From positions 13,559,951 through 13,623,950 of the forward strand of contig NC_134035.1 in assembly GCF_964204645.1 (NCBI RefSeq): a stretch of 64,000 nucleotides of DNA. The letters run 5' to 3'. Positions 1 through 17,400 of this stretch are shown one piece after another (position 1 is the first letter of the stretch; every line of letters starts with the position of its first letter). This DNA comes from Tubulanus polymorphus (lineage: Eukaryota > Nemertea > Palaeonemertea > Tubulaniformes > Tubulanidae). The notes beneath the pieces were generated by a model. The model worked only from the letters and a program-made list of their open reading frames with translations. It was not told the origin of the DNA and ran no database searches. A program made the position numbers and the translations under genes.

Positions 1-326
1 AATCGGTCTATTTAGGCGAATAGTTATTTTTCATATTAATATCGTCTGCGCAAATTGTCTGCAATTATAAAAACGAAAAGACACTTGGTGTGAATTAATT
101 GATCGGAACAGTCTGATTCGATCGACTGACTCCCTGCGGAGGCTGCCGGCGTAGAGGACCGACTGATTCTAAACACATTCACACCGGTTAACCTCAACTG
201 ATCCTCTCACACCCAATATTCTATATTTACCGCCTGCTAGATGTTTACCGATAATCAGTAGCTACAAGCAGACGATTCGTGTCGATACAGCGAATTCTCT
301 CTCGCTTCAGCATTCATTTGTAAATC

Positions 327-372
327 ATGGTTTATTACGGGTGGGACAGTTCGATTAGTTCTATGCTGTCGG
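327..372 (+). CDS. Possible orphan first coding exon (15 codons plus 1 nt)
   Basis: An ATG in fair context at 327 opens a short frame (MVYYGWDSSISSMLS plus one base) that runs straight into a consensus donor, GTAAGT, at 373. The preceding 300 bases are unique and unlike the repeats further on, as expected for a promoter and 5' leader. It ends in phase 1, so it cannot join the signal-peptide exon at 2668, which starts with its own ATG. It could join the phase-1 acceptor at 3717, giving a CAP protein without signal peptide, but that is speculation. It may also be a non-coding leader exon. Confidence 0.2.
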
Positions 373-1071
373 GTAAGTTGTTGATTATCACCATTTCACT
401 ATTTATCATCAATTTCCTCGCTTTAGATTTTCTATTCTGGAATTAATGCAATTTTTTCATTAAACAAAAAATTATTGTGTAACTTACGAAGAATGGGAAA
501 CATGTTATTCAAATAGTTTCGTCATGTGAGAGACCAAATATAGACTGGTCTTAAGTTGTTAGATTGACCATAGAACTAAAATGAGCTTATACCGGTCTAA
601 GTTGTTAGATTGGTTAGTTATAGAAGCAAAATTAACTTAGACTGGTCTTAAGTTGTTAGCTTGACTATAGAACCGATAGGCAGCTTGACTGAGGTTGACC
701 TAAGCTCAACTGGCCCTAGTTTATGTTGACTTTTCAGTGATAAACTCTGAGCACTACTACGTTTTAACCTGGTGGAACTGTAACAAGCTGAGCGCTTGTA
801 TTGCAGTATAGGATTTATAAAAAACATGTTGAACAACAAAACCAATAAATAATTACCTGCATTCGAAATTGGGAAAAAATTTGTATGGATTTATATATAA
901 GTGGAGCTGATGTCTATTATTGCAATATAACATTGTTTATTGTGAGAATATTTATTAGTTTTTGTGCGACATATTTAGACATCGTGTCACCAGCAGCAGC
1001 AGCAACAGCAATACCTGTGGAGGGCAGAGAGAACTCACAGTTTATTACGTATTAAACCACTAAACCAGTCC

Positions 1072-1216
1072 CAGGGCCCAGTTGCACAGTCGTGACTTTA
1101 GTCCAAAAGTGGTCTCAAATCTTATGACTGCGGTCTTAAGTTGACAGATTGGCTATCGAACTGAGCTGGTCCAAGACTGGTCTTAAGTCTAAGTTGTTAC
1201 TATGCAACCGGCCCGG
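1072..1216. mobile_element. MITE-like element, family A
   Basis: About 145 bp with imperfect terminal inverted repeats: GGGCCCAGTTGCACAGT on the left, and a right end ACTATGCAACCGGCCC whose complement matches it. The interior reads AAAAGTGGTCT ... GGTCTTAAGTTGACAGATTGGCTAT. Related copies occur at 550-680, 23765-23921, 30606-31060, 31862-32345, 48690-48800, 48920-49165 and 57636-57720. No transposase is present, so it would be non-autonomous. Confidence 0.6.
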
Positions 1217-2403
1217 GGAATTGTTAAGTTTTCGTTCTGATATCAGACTCAGACTCATTATAGTCAATTTCAATTCAATCGTTAATTTTTATCTCGCTGG
1301 CGGAGTATTGTAAACAATGGATGTCTAGTTCCTGAAAATGTAAAGATCAGAATTGTTCGGTTTTTGTTCGTAACTTGATTTCAGTTCTACGGTTTTCTCA
1401 CCACACACCGGTTGTAGATATAAAATTATATACTCTTATTCAAACTATTCGAAATATATAAAAAGATGTTCTCTCGAAATATTAAAAAAGCACTTGATCG
1501 AAATGTTGATATGACATTTAGTAGCTAGTAGCACTCTTGAATAATCCTCACAAACAACCCTCTTAATGATCATTGACCCGATACATCTTCTATTTGGCAC
1601 GTCACCGTTTGGCACAGATCCGAGGTCAGGTTTCCTGAAAAAAGTAATAGTCAACATTTTTCGTTGAATTCCTATCGGTTACTTCATATTTTCGACACGA
1701 GGACACAACGATTCATGCACCACCAGGGCCCGTCCGTAGCCAGGCTTTTTCAAGGTGGGTCCAAAAGACTTCGCGCGGACGGAAAGCAGGAAATTTAGCA
1801 GGAAATTTTTTAGTTTCGCCGCCATTTATATCAAATATTTGTGACCTTTTAATTAAGGAGCCTTCATTTAATATCTGGCCCTTTCCGTGATGTAAATTTC
1901 GATCCTTTGAAAAAAAGCTTTTCCGAAAAATGTTGAGCTGGTTCGTGCAAACTTTCAAATGTTCACGTGAACTGTTACCGGTCGGCCCAGTTTTGATAAA
2001 ACATACGATAATAGTTTCCCTCGTCAAATTGCTGGTCGTTGTGGGTGAGGTGGAGGGAGGGAGGAGGGAGGTAGAGGGGGTTATATTGAATTTTTTACTA
2101 ACTAGGCACGACGAGTTCGCGCCGCGCGGGGGATACTTGAGGTTTGTGTGTGTGCTGCGTGCGCGCGGGTCGATATTGAAAACAAATAGCTGAACAGGCG
2201 ATGAAAACATACTTGAGAATATCCAATCAGTTTGTGCCGACAGACACTCGATTGGGGGGGGGGGGAGAGCTATTGATATTGAAAATCTTTCACTTCCGCG
2301 TCAATATACTTTGTATTCATGATAGATTTCACATGTTGGTGTCACGTGATCTACTCAAATTTATATCCTGTTAATTACATTACATTAATAACCTAACTGT
2401 GTA

Positions 2404-2575
2404 AACTGTGGAACTGAGTCCTCAACTGTGGAACTGGGTTCTGAACTTTGGAACTGTATCCAGAACTGTGGAACTAGGTCCAGAACTGTGGAACTGGGTC
2501 TAGAACCGTGGAACTGGGTCCTCCTGAACTGCGGAACTGGATTCAGAACTGTGGAACTGGTTCCAATGAACTGTG
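2404..2575. repeat. Minisatellite of GAACTGTGGAACTGG units
   Basis: Degenerate units of about 19-25 bp built on GAACTGTGGAACTGGGTCC. The same motif recurs at 8545-8670, 17350-17400, 34855-35135, 38135-38395, 40797-41125 and 43675-43745. Confidence 0.7.
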
Positions 2576-2667
2576 GTACTGTGGATTTAGATGAATTGGC
2601 GATGCAATTGCTATCGGATGTTACACAACACGGATATGAACTATTATTATAAGTTTAAACTGATATA

Positions 2668-8968
<6,301 letters not shown>

Positions 8969-9778
8969 AACTATAATTTTGATTTTTCTAAGAAACTTTC
9001 TTTCATACATTGCACACACGGATAAAGACACTGGCTTCAAGTTTTGCCGCAAGGATTCTTTATAGACGCGACCCTCTGTTCTGCGTGATCCCCGCGTTCG
9101 GCACCCAGGTCGCCCCCTCACCTCCTCTGGTATCGCATTCGTGGATTAGAATCATTCTCGAATTGTCAAACAACGAAGTAGTTGGATACTTAAAAACCTG
9201 CTGAATGGTTTTAGTTAACGCGGCCGGATACAGTTGGACGGTTTAGTGTACGGCGCAACCGTGCAGGATGGAGTCTGGCGTGAGTTTGGCTTTATGGAGC
9301 CCCAGTAAGCAAGCCCTGGGAAGCGAGGGTACACAAACGGCACCGCCTTGTTGTTTATCAGTTTGACTTCCGGCACGCTGTCCGATCCGCGGAGTTCGTT
9401 TTCCATCTTCATTTTCTATTTTTGCACAACGTATGCGTGTTTTTTAATGCCGTACTGACCCGGCGGCCCCACCGGATCACGATAGAGCTTTGACATCGGA
9501 GCTTGTGGTCTACTCACAACACGGAGCGCTACATGGCTCACAGGGGCTATGCCTCACTGGGTATAGCCCTGCCACAGGGGTTTGCGGGTGCCCAGAGCCG
9601 TGCCGCCTTTTTTGCCTTTTTGCCATCAATCTAGCGAATGTGAATTTGAATTTATAATGAATTTTATTACCATTTTATCGCAAATAAACTATTTATATAC
9701 TGTAATACTGTCTGCGATTTGTTTTTTACTTTATATACGAGATTTTGTTGTTAAACAAAAGAATAACGACGTTTTCGG

Positions 9779-9998
9779 GTAAAGTGCAGATCTGCACCTC
9801 TCCGCATAAACGGTTCAATCAATTACATGAAATATAATTGTTTCAGACTCAAAATGTCATCAGCAATTCAGTAGGCCTACATTGAAATTGGTTAATTTAA
9901 AGATATCTTCACTAGAAAGAGTAGAAAGATTTTTAGCCTGGATTCTGTCATTCAGCAGATTGCGTCAACCACGAGAGGTGCGGATCTGCACTTTTACC
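9779..9998. mobile_element. MITE-like element with 25-bp terminal inverted repeats
   Basis: Left end GTAAAGTGCAGATCTGCACC, right end GGTGCGGATCTGCACTTTTAC, whose complement matches with one substitution and one extra T. Total about 220 bp with no coding capacity. Confidence 0.75.
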
Positions 9999-10530
9999 AC
10001 GGTTTCGTTGGTTTGTGTTGTGCGGTCCGGTCACACACCTGCTGCCCCTATGTTTACCATTAGCGGGAAACACGGGAACTAACACGACGTTGCGAATTTT
10101 TTTTTCACACCAGGTCCGCCATTTTGTTTCTCCATATGACATGCTATCACGTGATCTCAACATGTAAACACAATAACTACCGGTATACATAAAACACGTG
10201 TTCCTTATAAATCTGGAATAAGTTGAATAACGAAACCCACTCAGTAACAAAACGAAAATTGGAGTCTAGAATATAATCCTTGATTATAATGTTAATAAAA
10301 TTGGGGAATTATATGCTCAATTTTATAAATTATAATTTATACTGAAGTAGACACCGGGTGTAGAAGACGCTGTCCTCAATTATGCCAGATCCCAAAGAGT
10401 CCCAAGTCTAGACTTTTGTGTCCTTGTAAATAAAAAATTATACGGGGGAATATCCTCTTAGCCTCTGCAGGGAATCAAGTCTACGTCCTTGAGCTCCTTC
10501 TGAAGGGCCGAAAATAAATACAGGCCTCTC

Positions 10531-10760
10531 CATAGGCGTCGCCGGGATTTTTTTATGGGGGTCCGAATATCGGCAATTTGGTAAATCTAGTAAGGCAGCG
10601 AAGCTGCCTTTGACGAGGACCGAAGAAAATTTTGAAAATTAGGAGCGATTTAAAGCGTTTTCTCGCCACCTTGTGGAGTTTTTATATAGTAAAAAACGAA
10701 GAAACCTAGCCGAAAAAGGGGGTTCGTTCGCTCCCCCGAACCCCCCTGGCGACACCTATG
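10531..10760. mobile_element. MITE-like element with CATAGGCGTCGCC ends
   Basis: Left end CATAGGCGTCGCCGGGAT; right end CCTGGCGACACCTATG, which is its imperfect inverse. The interior includes the hairpin AAGGCAGCGAAGCTGCCTT and a CCCCCGAACCCCCC stretch. Fragments with a similar core (GGGCGTCGCTAGGGGG) occur near 7455-7500. Confidence 0.6.
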
Positions 10761-12571
10761 CTCTCTGCTGCCACCAGACTTCAGCACCACTCATAAGTCA
10801 GATATTTATCACAAATCAAACATTTATTTGCTAAACAAACAAGCCCAATCCTGGGCTTCCACACAATTTGTCAAAGAAAATATCTATGAAAAAGTAATAC
10901 AAAATTAATTAGTTATTTACAAATACTGGTAGGGATCAGCAGTATGACAGCCTCAGATTGTCACGAAGAGAGACAAATTATTATATTGAAATCTTTACAT
11001 AATATACTAATACATAAGAAACTATTTTATATATTTTGATAATACAGCAGTTATGAAGATTGAGACTTTAATGATTATTGCAGTATCTATATACGGGGTA
11101 CAGCAGTTTAGTAACTAATGCTAACAGATTTGTCATAATTTGTTTGAATTTGGCGTGCATATTTTTAACCGATCATCCGCTCCGCTAGCCATGAGGCTTG
11201 CGTGAGGGTGAAAGTATTAATATTCTGACACTCAATACACTTTTTTCCTTACACTTTCTAAACTTCCTTCCGCGAAGAAGCGACGCAAGGCTGGCTTCAT
11301 GTCGACGCCTAGACCAACGCAACCGGCCGGATAATCCCCGATTAGCGCCACATAACCTCAGCGTTTTCAAACTTCCAAACATTTTCAAACTTCAAAAGAA
11401 AAGATGCCATTGACCGCAATTCAAGAATGGCCAGTGACCTACCTGCGATACCTTTTGAAATCATTCCCCGAAGCTTTTGGTATTGGTGTTGCAACCAATC
11501 ACCGGCTACGAATTTTAAGGGGTCAGTTAAAAACTGGTGGGCGCTCCTACAAGTTGTCATTACACTTGGAAATTCTACACGGCGAAGAAGTCTCTGTCGC
11601 TGGATAATGCTCAGATAGGACACGTTTTAGAAAAAGAAAATTTTCATTAGATTGTTACAAACGCAGCTGAGCTGATAAACTATTTGTTATCAATACAACT
11701 GGATTTTGGCAACAGGACACGGAATTTAAAAATGACTTTAAGATTGACTCTTGAATAAAAGGATTACATTTTCAAATTGCTGCTTCATCCGCGTTACAAG
11801 GTTGCTGTAAGGTAGGTGGAACATTTATTTAACATTAGCGGTCGAAATTATGTTTTATAGGTTTAGATTTAGGAAAAAATAGTTGCACTTTAGGTTAGGG
11901 TTAGGTTAGGTTTAATTAACAGGTACCGGTACCCAGTGTTACAGATTCATAGAAGATACAACAGACTCGCCTACTGATGAAAAAAAAGAGCGATCCGAAT
12001 TGAATAAGGTAGGACATATTTCAGCGTGGACTTGTCAACTAGAGTTGATACGTCCATGATTTCAGTGAGAAGAAAAAGACCCCCCGGGCCACAGAAGATC
12101 GAACCCGAAGTTGAATGATGATGACAGAGTGGCTTGAAAAAATTCAGGTGCGACTTGTATGACATGTCTTATAGTTCTTGTAGATAAATAGAATTGATAG
12201 AATTTATGTTAGTTCTAACTAGTTATTTGACCCCCCAATTAAAACATAATTTCAACCGTTAATTTTTTTAGGTATTTTGAATATATTTCACAATTATCCA
12301 ACGTCCCCTACCCTCACCCCTCCCCTTAAAACGAAGCTACCACGATTTTGTGGGTTAAGCGTGACTTTGGTAGGATGAGGAATTGACGATTTGGACTTGA
12401 CAACTTTTTTCTACATAATAGAAACTACATAAACGTTAACACATGTAGAGCTAGGAGGGGTGGACTATTAACCCCTCAAAACACATACAGATAACAGTGA
12501 TACAAATATAAAACAATTGACAAATATACACTTATACAATATTACACATTAAAATGATAGAATTAAATTTT

Positions 12572-12747
12572 TCACGCGCCATTTTATTTTGAAGTAATCT
12601 CGCGCCATTTTTTCGAAGTCTCATCTCGCGCCATTTTATTTGGAGGTAATCTCGCGCCATTTTATTTTGAAGTAATCTCGCACCATTTTGTTTTGAAGTA
12701 ATCTCGCGTTATTTTATTTTGAAGTTATCTCGCGCCATTTTATTTGT
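12572..12747. repeat. 28-bp minisatellite CTCGCGCCATTTTATTTTGA
   Basis: About six to seven units of roughly 28 bp. The CGCGCCATTTT core is E2F-like and also resembles mollusc-type GCGCC-ATTTT motifs, but nothing shows function. Confidence 0.8.
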
Positions 12748-12819
12748 CTTTTTGCGCATCCCAGATACTTCACTTATTTTGTTGTTCTGTAATTGATCAT
12801 ATATCAACTCACTCAGTTT

Positions 12820-12925
12820 TGTATTGTAATATATGTATTGTATTATGTATTGTATGATGTATTGTACCATGTATTATATTATGTATTGTATTATGTCTTG
12901 TATTATGTATTGTAATATGTATTTG
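12820..12925. repeat. Simple repeat of TATTGTATTATG units
   Basis: Repeated 15-mers such as TATTGTATTATGTAT with single-base variants. Confidence 0.7.
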
Positions 12926-13059
12926 TAGTAATTACTCTTCTCACTCGGTTCTCTCTAATTAGTGTCAGTCTGCCTATAAATACTGATTAGTAACGAAAGC
13001 TTGTGCGTCAAATAAACCTATATTGTATACTTATACTTGTCTCGTTATAATTATTCTAG

Positions 13060-13212
13060 ACCCGGTTTATACCTCTACGGAATAAGGGAACATCGTGTTT
13101 TAATTCCTGGTTCGGACCCACTGTCACAGCCTTCGTCAGTGGACACAGGACAACTCGGGCTGGATTCGAACCCTTGAAAGCAGCAGGCCCATTTCTCCTG
13201 GACACTGAGGAA
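13060..13212 (-). mobile_element. tRNA-derived SINE, minus strand
   Basis: On the minus strand there is an A-box-like AGTGTCCAGGAG, then a near-perfect B-box GGGTTCGAATCC, followed by CACTGACGAAGGCTGTGACA and GTGGGTCCGAACC, a hairpin-forming central segment. This order (tRNA-like head, then a structured central domain) fits a SINE. Cloverleaf stems are not conserved, so it is not a tRNA gene. Confidence 0.5.
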
Positions 13213-13546
13213 AACTTCTAAGACTAAGATTCGATTTTCAGCCTTCTTTGACGAAGAGAACTTCAGCGGGACAATACTCAGAATTCTTGTGGAATGAACC
13301 TGTTTTGGAATTTTCTGCGAAAGCTTCATTTTTCGAGAGGAAATTAAATCAATTTCATATCGGTAACTATTACGACGAGTAATAGGAAAAATTGTGCCGA
13401 AATTGAGAGTATTGAAACAAACACAGCTAACCTACACGGCTGTCTGGAATCAGTTGTTTCGTGATGTAAAATTTGCAGAAAATTCCGAAACATTTTCATT
13501 CCATCACGAGGAGACTGAAATTGACTGGTGATCCATGTACGCTGGG

Positions 13547-13712
13547 CGAACTTCAGTTATCGGAGTTAGTCGCGACTATAGTCGAACTACGTAAGTGAAA
13601 CCGAATGTCAGTTAGTCGGAACCATAGTCCGGAAATAGTTCGGAAATAAAGCGCATTCGGTTATTAGTTCCGACCACTAGTCGACTAGATACGAGAACTG
13701 AATTTGGCCCTT
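13547..13712. mobile_element. MITE-like element, about 165 bp
   Basis: Left end GGGCGAACTTCAGTTATCGG and right end CGAGAACTGAATTTGGCCC are imperfect inverted repeats. Inside, AGTCGCGACTATAGTCGAACT and related blocks repeat in both orientations. Confidence 0.5.
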
Positions 13713-14358
13713 ACTGAGGAACTAGGACCCGGCGGACACGACCATCAGCCAGGAACAAGATATAGTCCCGACCAGTCTGACCAGTGTGTGGTCGGCGGAT
13801 GAGAGAGGATTAATGTACAAGGCAAGCAACATCAAAGCCTCGCTCGGAAGGTCTCCACTGAAGGCGCTGCGATGCACTAATCTCGGTAAGTGGACTTTAT
13901 TAGAATAACATGACACTAAACGCAGACGTTACATTATCTCATTTACATTATATGATGATACTGGCGGCATGCGGACAACAAATTAGTTCACATTTTAACC
14001 GCCAACTGTGTGTATAGGGGCAGCACCTGACGGTTGAGATCCGACACAAATCGATAGTCTGACTGTGGCATGCGAGTAATACAGATTTTTTCCCATTTAC
14101 AAAAATTAATAATCATAAAACAAAATCAATCCATTCAGAACATATTCAACAAAATAACAAGTGCAACAACAACGTCATTAGAAATTGGAAAGCAAAATTA
14201 ACCGATTTTGAAATCTATTGTCGATAGATGGCAGCACGAGACGGTTATTAAAAATGGTGGCCATGTGACAAACCAGGAAGTATTTGTTTACATTTAGTTT
14301 TTTGGATATTGAGCTATGTTTTAGGCGCGATGGCGGCGTAAACAGAGGATACATCGAG

Positions 14359-14468
14359 ATGGGGAAAGATCAGGATCTAATCGAAGCTGGAAGAACCGGT
14401 AATGTGGCCGTCATCGAGAAAATATTGAGCGTCAAAACGAAGAAAGTTTTACTCGGGCCGTTTTCCAG
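14359..14468 (+). CDS. ANKS1: ANKS1 exon 1
   Basis: Thirty-six codons plus 2 nt, donor GTATGT. The product [20 protein letters not shown] matches the conserved ANKS1 start. It leaves phase 2. Confidence 0.88.
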
Positions 14469-17400
14469 GTATGTATGTGGTGACACTCCGACCACCGACT
14501 AAAAACAACGTCCTCTCTTCTGAGAACTGCCTTTATCTGAATGTACTGGAACGCTATTGGGCAAAGGTCTCTGAATAGACATGACAGTAACACAGTCTAT
14601 ACTTACTAACTCAAATGGTATCAATAATATGAATAGCCACTGCGTGCGCCACTTGAGTTCAATTGAGCACTGTTCTAAATGACTGGTTCACAACAGTCCA
14701 CAGGCTTCAATGGGCTTTGGGAATATTTAAAATCCTACAGCAATCTTAACTACTTCACTAGGCCTGTAGTAGTACAGCTATAGGGCATCATTCAGTCAAT
14801 TATTTACCATAGGTTTTGGAATTGAAAGAATTAATTCTTCCCGATTGGGTGGAAAACTCGAAGTAAAATGACTCATCAGCTGTTGACTTGTCGTACAAGA
14901 AGGCAGAAACTAAATCTTGCTCTCCTGACAACTACTTACTTACTACTAAGCTATTGTGGCCCCTGACTGCTGTAGCCCCTGACTGCTCTAGCCCCTGACT
15001 GCTGTAGCCCCTGACTACTATAGGGAATAAAATTAGCGTAGTTGCTGATTCCGGCCTGGCTGCTACTGCTCAGAGTACCTGAGATGTGATATTATTTTTA
15101 AAAACTAGGTCACTGAGTTTTTAACTATATCGACTGGTTAGCTATAAATCCATTATTGGCACTTGTATATCATTTATATAGGGGTGTTTATATCAAATCT
15201 CTGCTGTATAGTAATATCAGAGCTCGATATAATTACTGCTACAATTCACTGTATTTATATACATTTCGAACTGACCTCGCAGTGATGATATGTAAATAGC
15301 TGTTCGAGCTGTTTATTAATGGATTAAGGAAATATTGCAAACATAACACTCTTTCTCCCGATACTTAATATGAAAACTAAAGACTTTATTTAAAATTTTG
15401 AATATGAAATAGAAATTATTAACTAGTTATAATAATAGCGTTATCTAACCCTATATGTGTTTATACATTTCAAACTGACCTCACGTGTAAAATAACTTTA
15501 TTCAAGTTGCTCTTCGAGGGATTGAGGAAATATTGCGAATGTCAGATCACGTTGTAAAATCAAACAATTCTCGTCTTTGTTTTACATATAATTTCATTTG
15601 AATGCGGTTTAATTGATTGGACTCATAGCAGATCAAGTCAGGGAAAGAACTCTGTACGTCAAAAATAATCCGGGAAGGTCAGAGCCACCCTGTTGATATA
15701 ACAGGAAAAAATTACACCTTGAATATGTATTAAAAAAAGATCTACTCAAGTGATAAGAGGTTTTTATCGGCGGATTGCACTGTTGTTAGTTCCTGTCACC
15801 ATGAAAGCAATATCTCGATATAGCCTTAACATCTGTCTATAAATCACATAAATTGAAATAATCCATAATACACGGACTCGGACCTAAACGAATCTAATGT
15901 AGTTTTCGCTATTCCAGAATGATTTTGCTGGTCTCAGTTTGTCTGAGTAAAATGATGTTTACTCTACAGAAATATGGTCAACATCTAACTATAATACATT
16001 TATCATATTACTAGATATATAGACAATTCTATAGATATTTACGGTAGAAGCTTTAGTCAGCTTTCTGATATTCTGGCAGCTTTCTGATATAATTTCTCTC
16101 TGAGGTAATTCCTGAAATAAAATGATCTAAAACCAAGTTTATCTTAGGAAGAGAGTTCAAGTATCCGAATAAGAGCGATAACACTAAAAACCTCATTTTC
16201 TAATGAGTAAATACAGTTTATTAACACGAACGTATTCGGGATCATGTCCCCTCATCGGGTGAAATACAAGTGAATCAAATGATTAATCATTTGATTCACT
16301 TGTATTAAACCAAGTTTCATAGTTTATGAGTTCTTCAGATTTCACTTAGAGAAATGTTATCTCATTGGAATTAAAACTGATTACAACTCATTCAACTTTT
16401 ATTCGGTTAACTGTTGTGTGAGTAAGAGTTCGATCTGAGTTTAAAATTGGTTGATTTTCAATGTTTTGAAAAATCTATATCAGAACTGTTAAACTGAACC
16501 GTACTGTTTGAGAAGCTGGTATAACATTGTTAAAACTTGTGTAAGATCTGTGGTTGTTGATTCCTGTGGTTTCTAAGTAAATCTTGTGGTTTCTTCAACT
16601 TACAGTCAATTAATGCAGACATATGTTTCATCTGANNNNNNNNNNNNNNNNNNNNNNNNNNNNNNNNNNNNNNNNNNNNNNNNNNNNNNNNNNNNNNNNN
16701 NNNNNNNNNNNNNNNNNNNNNNNNNNNNNNNNNNNCTCTGCTCTCTATCTCTCCTCTCCACTGTCTCTCTCTCTCTCTCTGCTGTCTCTCCTCTCTCCAT
16801 CTTTCTCCTGTCTCTCTCTCTCTCTCTCTCTCTGCTGTCTCTCCTCTCTCCATCTTTCTCCTGTCTCTCTCTCTCTCTCTCTCTCTGCTGTCTCTCCTCT
16901 CTCCATCTTTCTCCTGTCTCTCTCTCTCTCTCTCTCTGCTGTCTCTCCTCTCTCCATCTTTCTCCTATCTCACTGCAACCTCTGCTCTCTATCTCTCCTC
17001 TCCGCTGTCTCTCTCCTCTCTCTCTCTCCTCTCCCTCTGCTCTCTCTCTCTCCTCTCTATCTCTGCTCTCTCTCCTGTCTCTCACTATGAATGATAACGT
17101 TATTGAATAAATGTTTTGATGACTCAATTTACTGTTTGTGATGATTACTGAGATTGTGACACATCTCTGCAGTAAGGGATGGATGAGGATGCTGCAGTCA
17201 GTCACTCTGTCACTCTGTCACTCAGTAAGCTGTCTGTACTCTCTCTCCCTACACAGTCACATCTCAATTTATCAACTCGATTTTCTTGATCTGCAGTTAT
17301 CGGATTAGTTTCACTCTATTAGAATCATTTCATATTTGATGAATTAACGAGAGACTGTGGAACAATGGAACAGTGGAATCCTGTGGAACGGTGGAACAGT

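Larger units (their letters stand above)
1..2667. other. Upstream region, mostly non-coding
   Basis: No coding gene is supported apart from a possible short exon at 327-372. The stretch holds fragments of a dispersed GTGGTCTTAA repeat family (about 550-680 and 1072-1216), a piece of a 'GTAGCCAGG' type dispersed repeat near 1730-1790, a GGAGGG-rich purine block near 2048-2080, a G run near 2253-2264, and a GAACTGTGGAACTGG minisatellite from 2404. Short open frames on both strands at 1713-2210 look like chance openings. Confidence 0.6.
8969..14358. other. Intergenic region between the CAP gene and ANKS1
   Basis: No gene I can support. Apart from the repeats listed separately it holds a GC-richer unique block at 9000-9610 with a small minus-strand frame (9215-9412, 65 codons, unrecognised), a unique block at 11170-11640 with a 67-codon plus-strand frame at 11404-11607 (begins MPLTAIQEWPVTYLRYLLKS, unrecognised), and an open stretch near 13733-13887 ending exactly at a GTAAGT donor, which could be a non-coding or alternative exon. 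The last 150 bases before 14359 are probably the ANKS1 promoter and 5' leader. Confidence 0.5.

Noticed and set aside
1713-2210. 165-codon minus-strand frame
   Set aside because: No family resemblance, part of it is dispersed repeat, and no splice or promoter context supports it.
11404-11607. 67-codon plus-strand frame with good ATG context
   Set aside because: Not recognised and opposed by equally long minus-strand frames; not enough to call a gene.
14284-14358. Upstream in-frame ATG for ANKS1
   Set aside because: The 25 extra residues are not conserved with known ANKS1 proteins, which start at MGK.
16530-17205. Ser/Leu-rich and Arg/Glu-rich frames over the gap
   Set aside because: They run through N bases and CT repeats; purely compositional.
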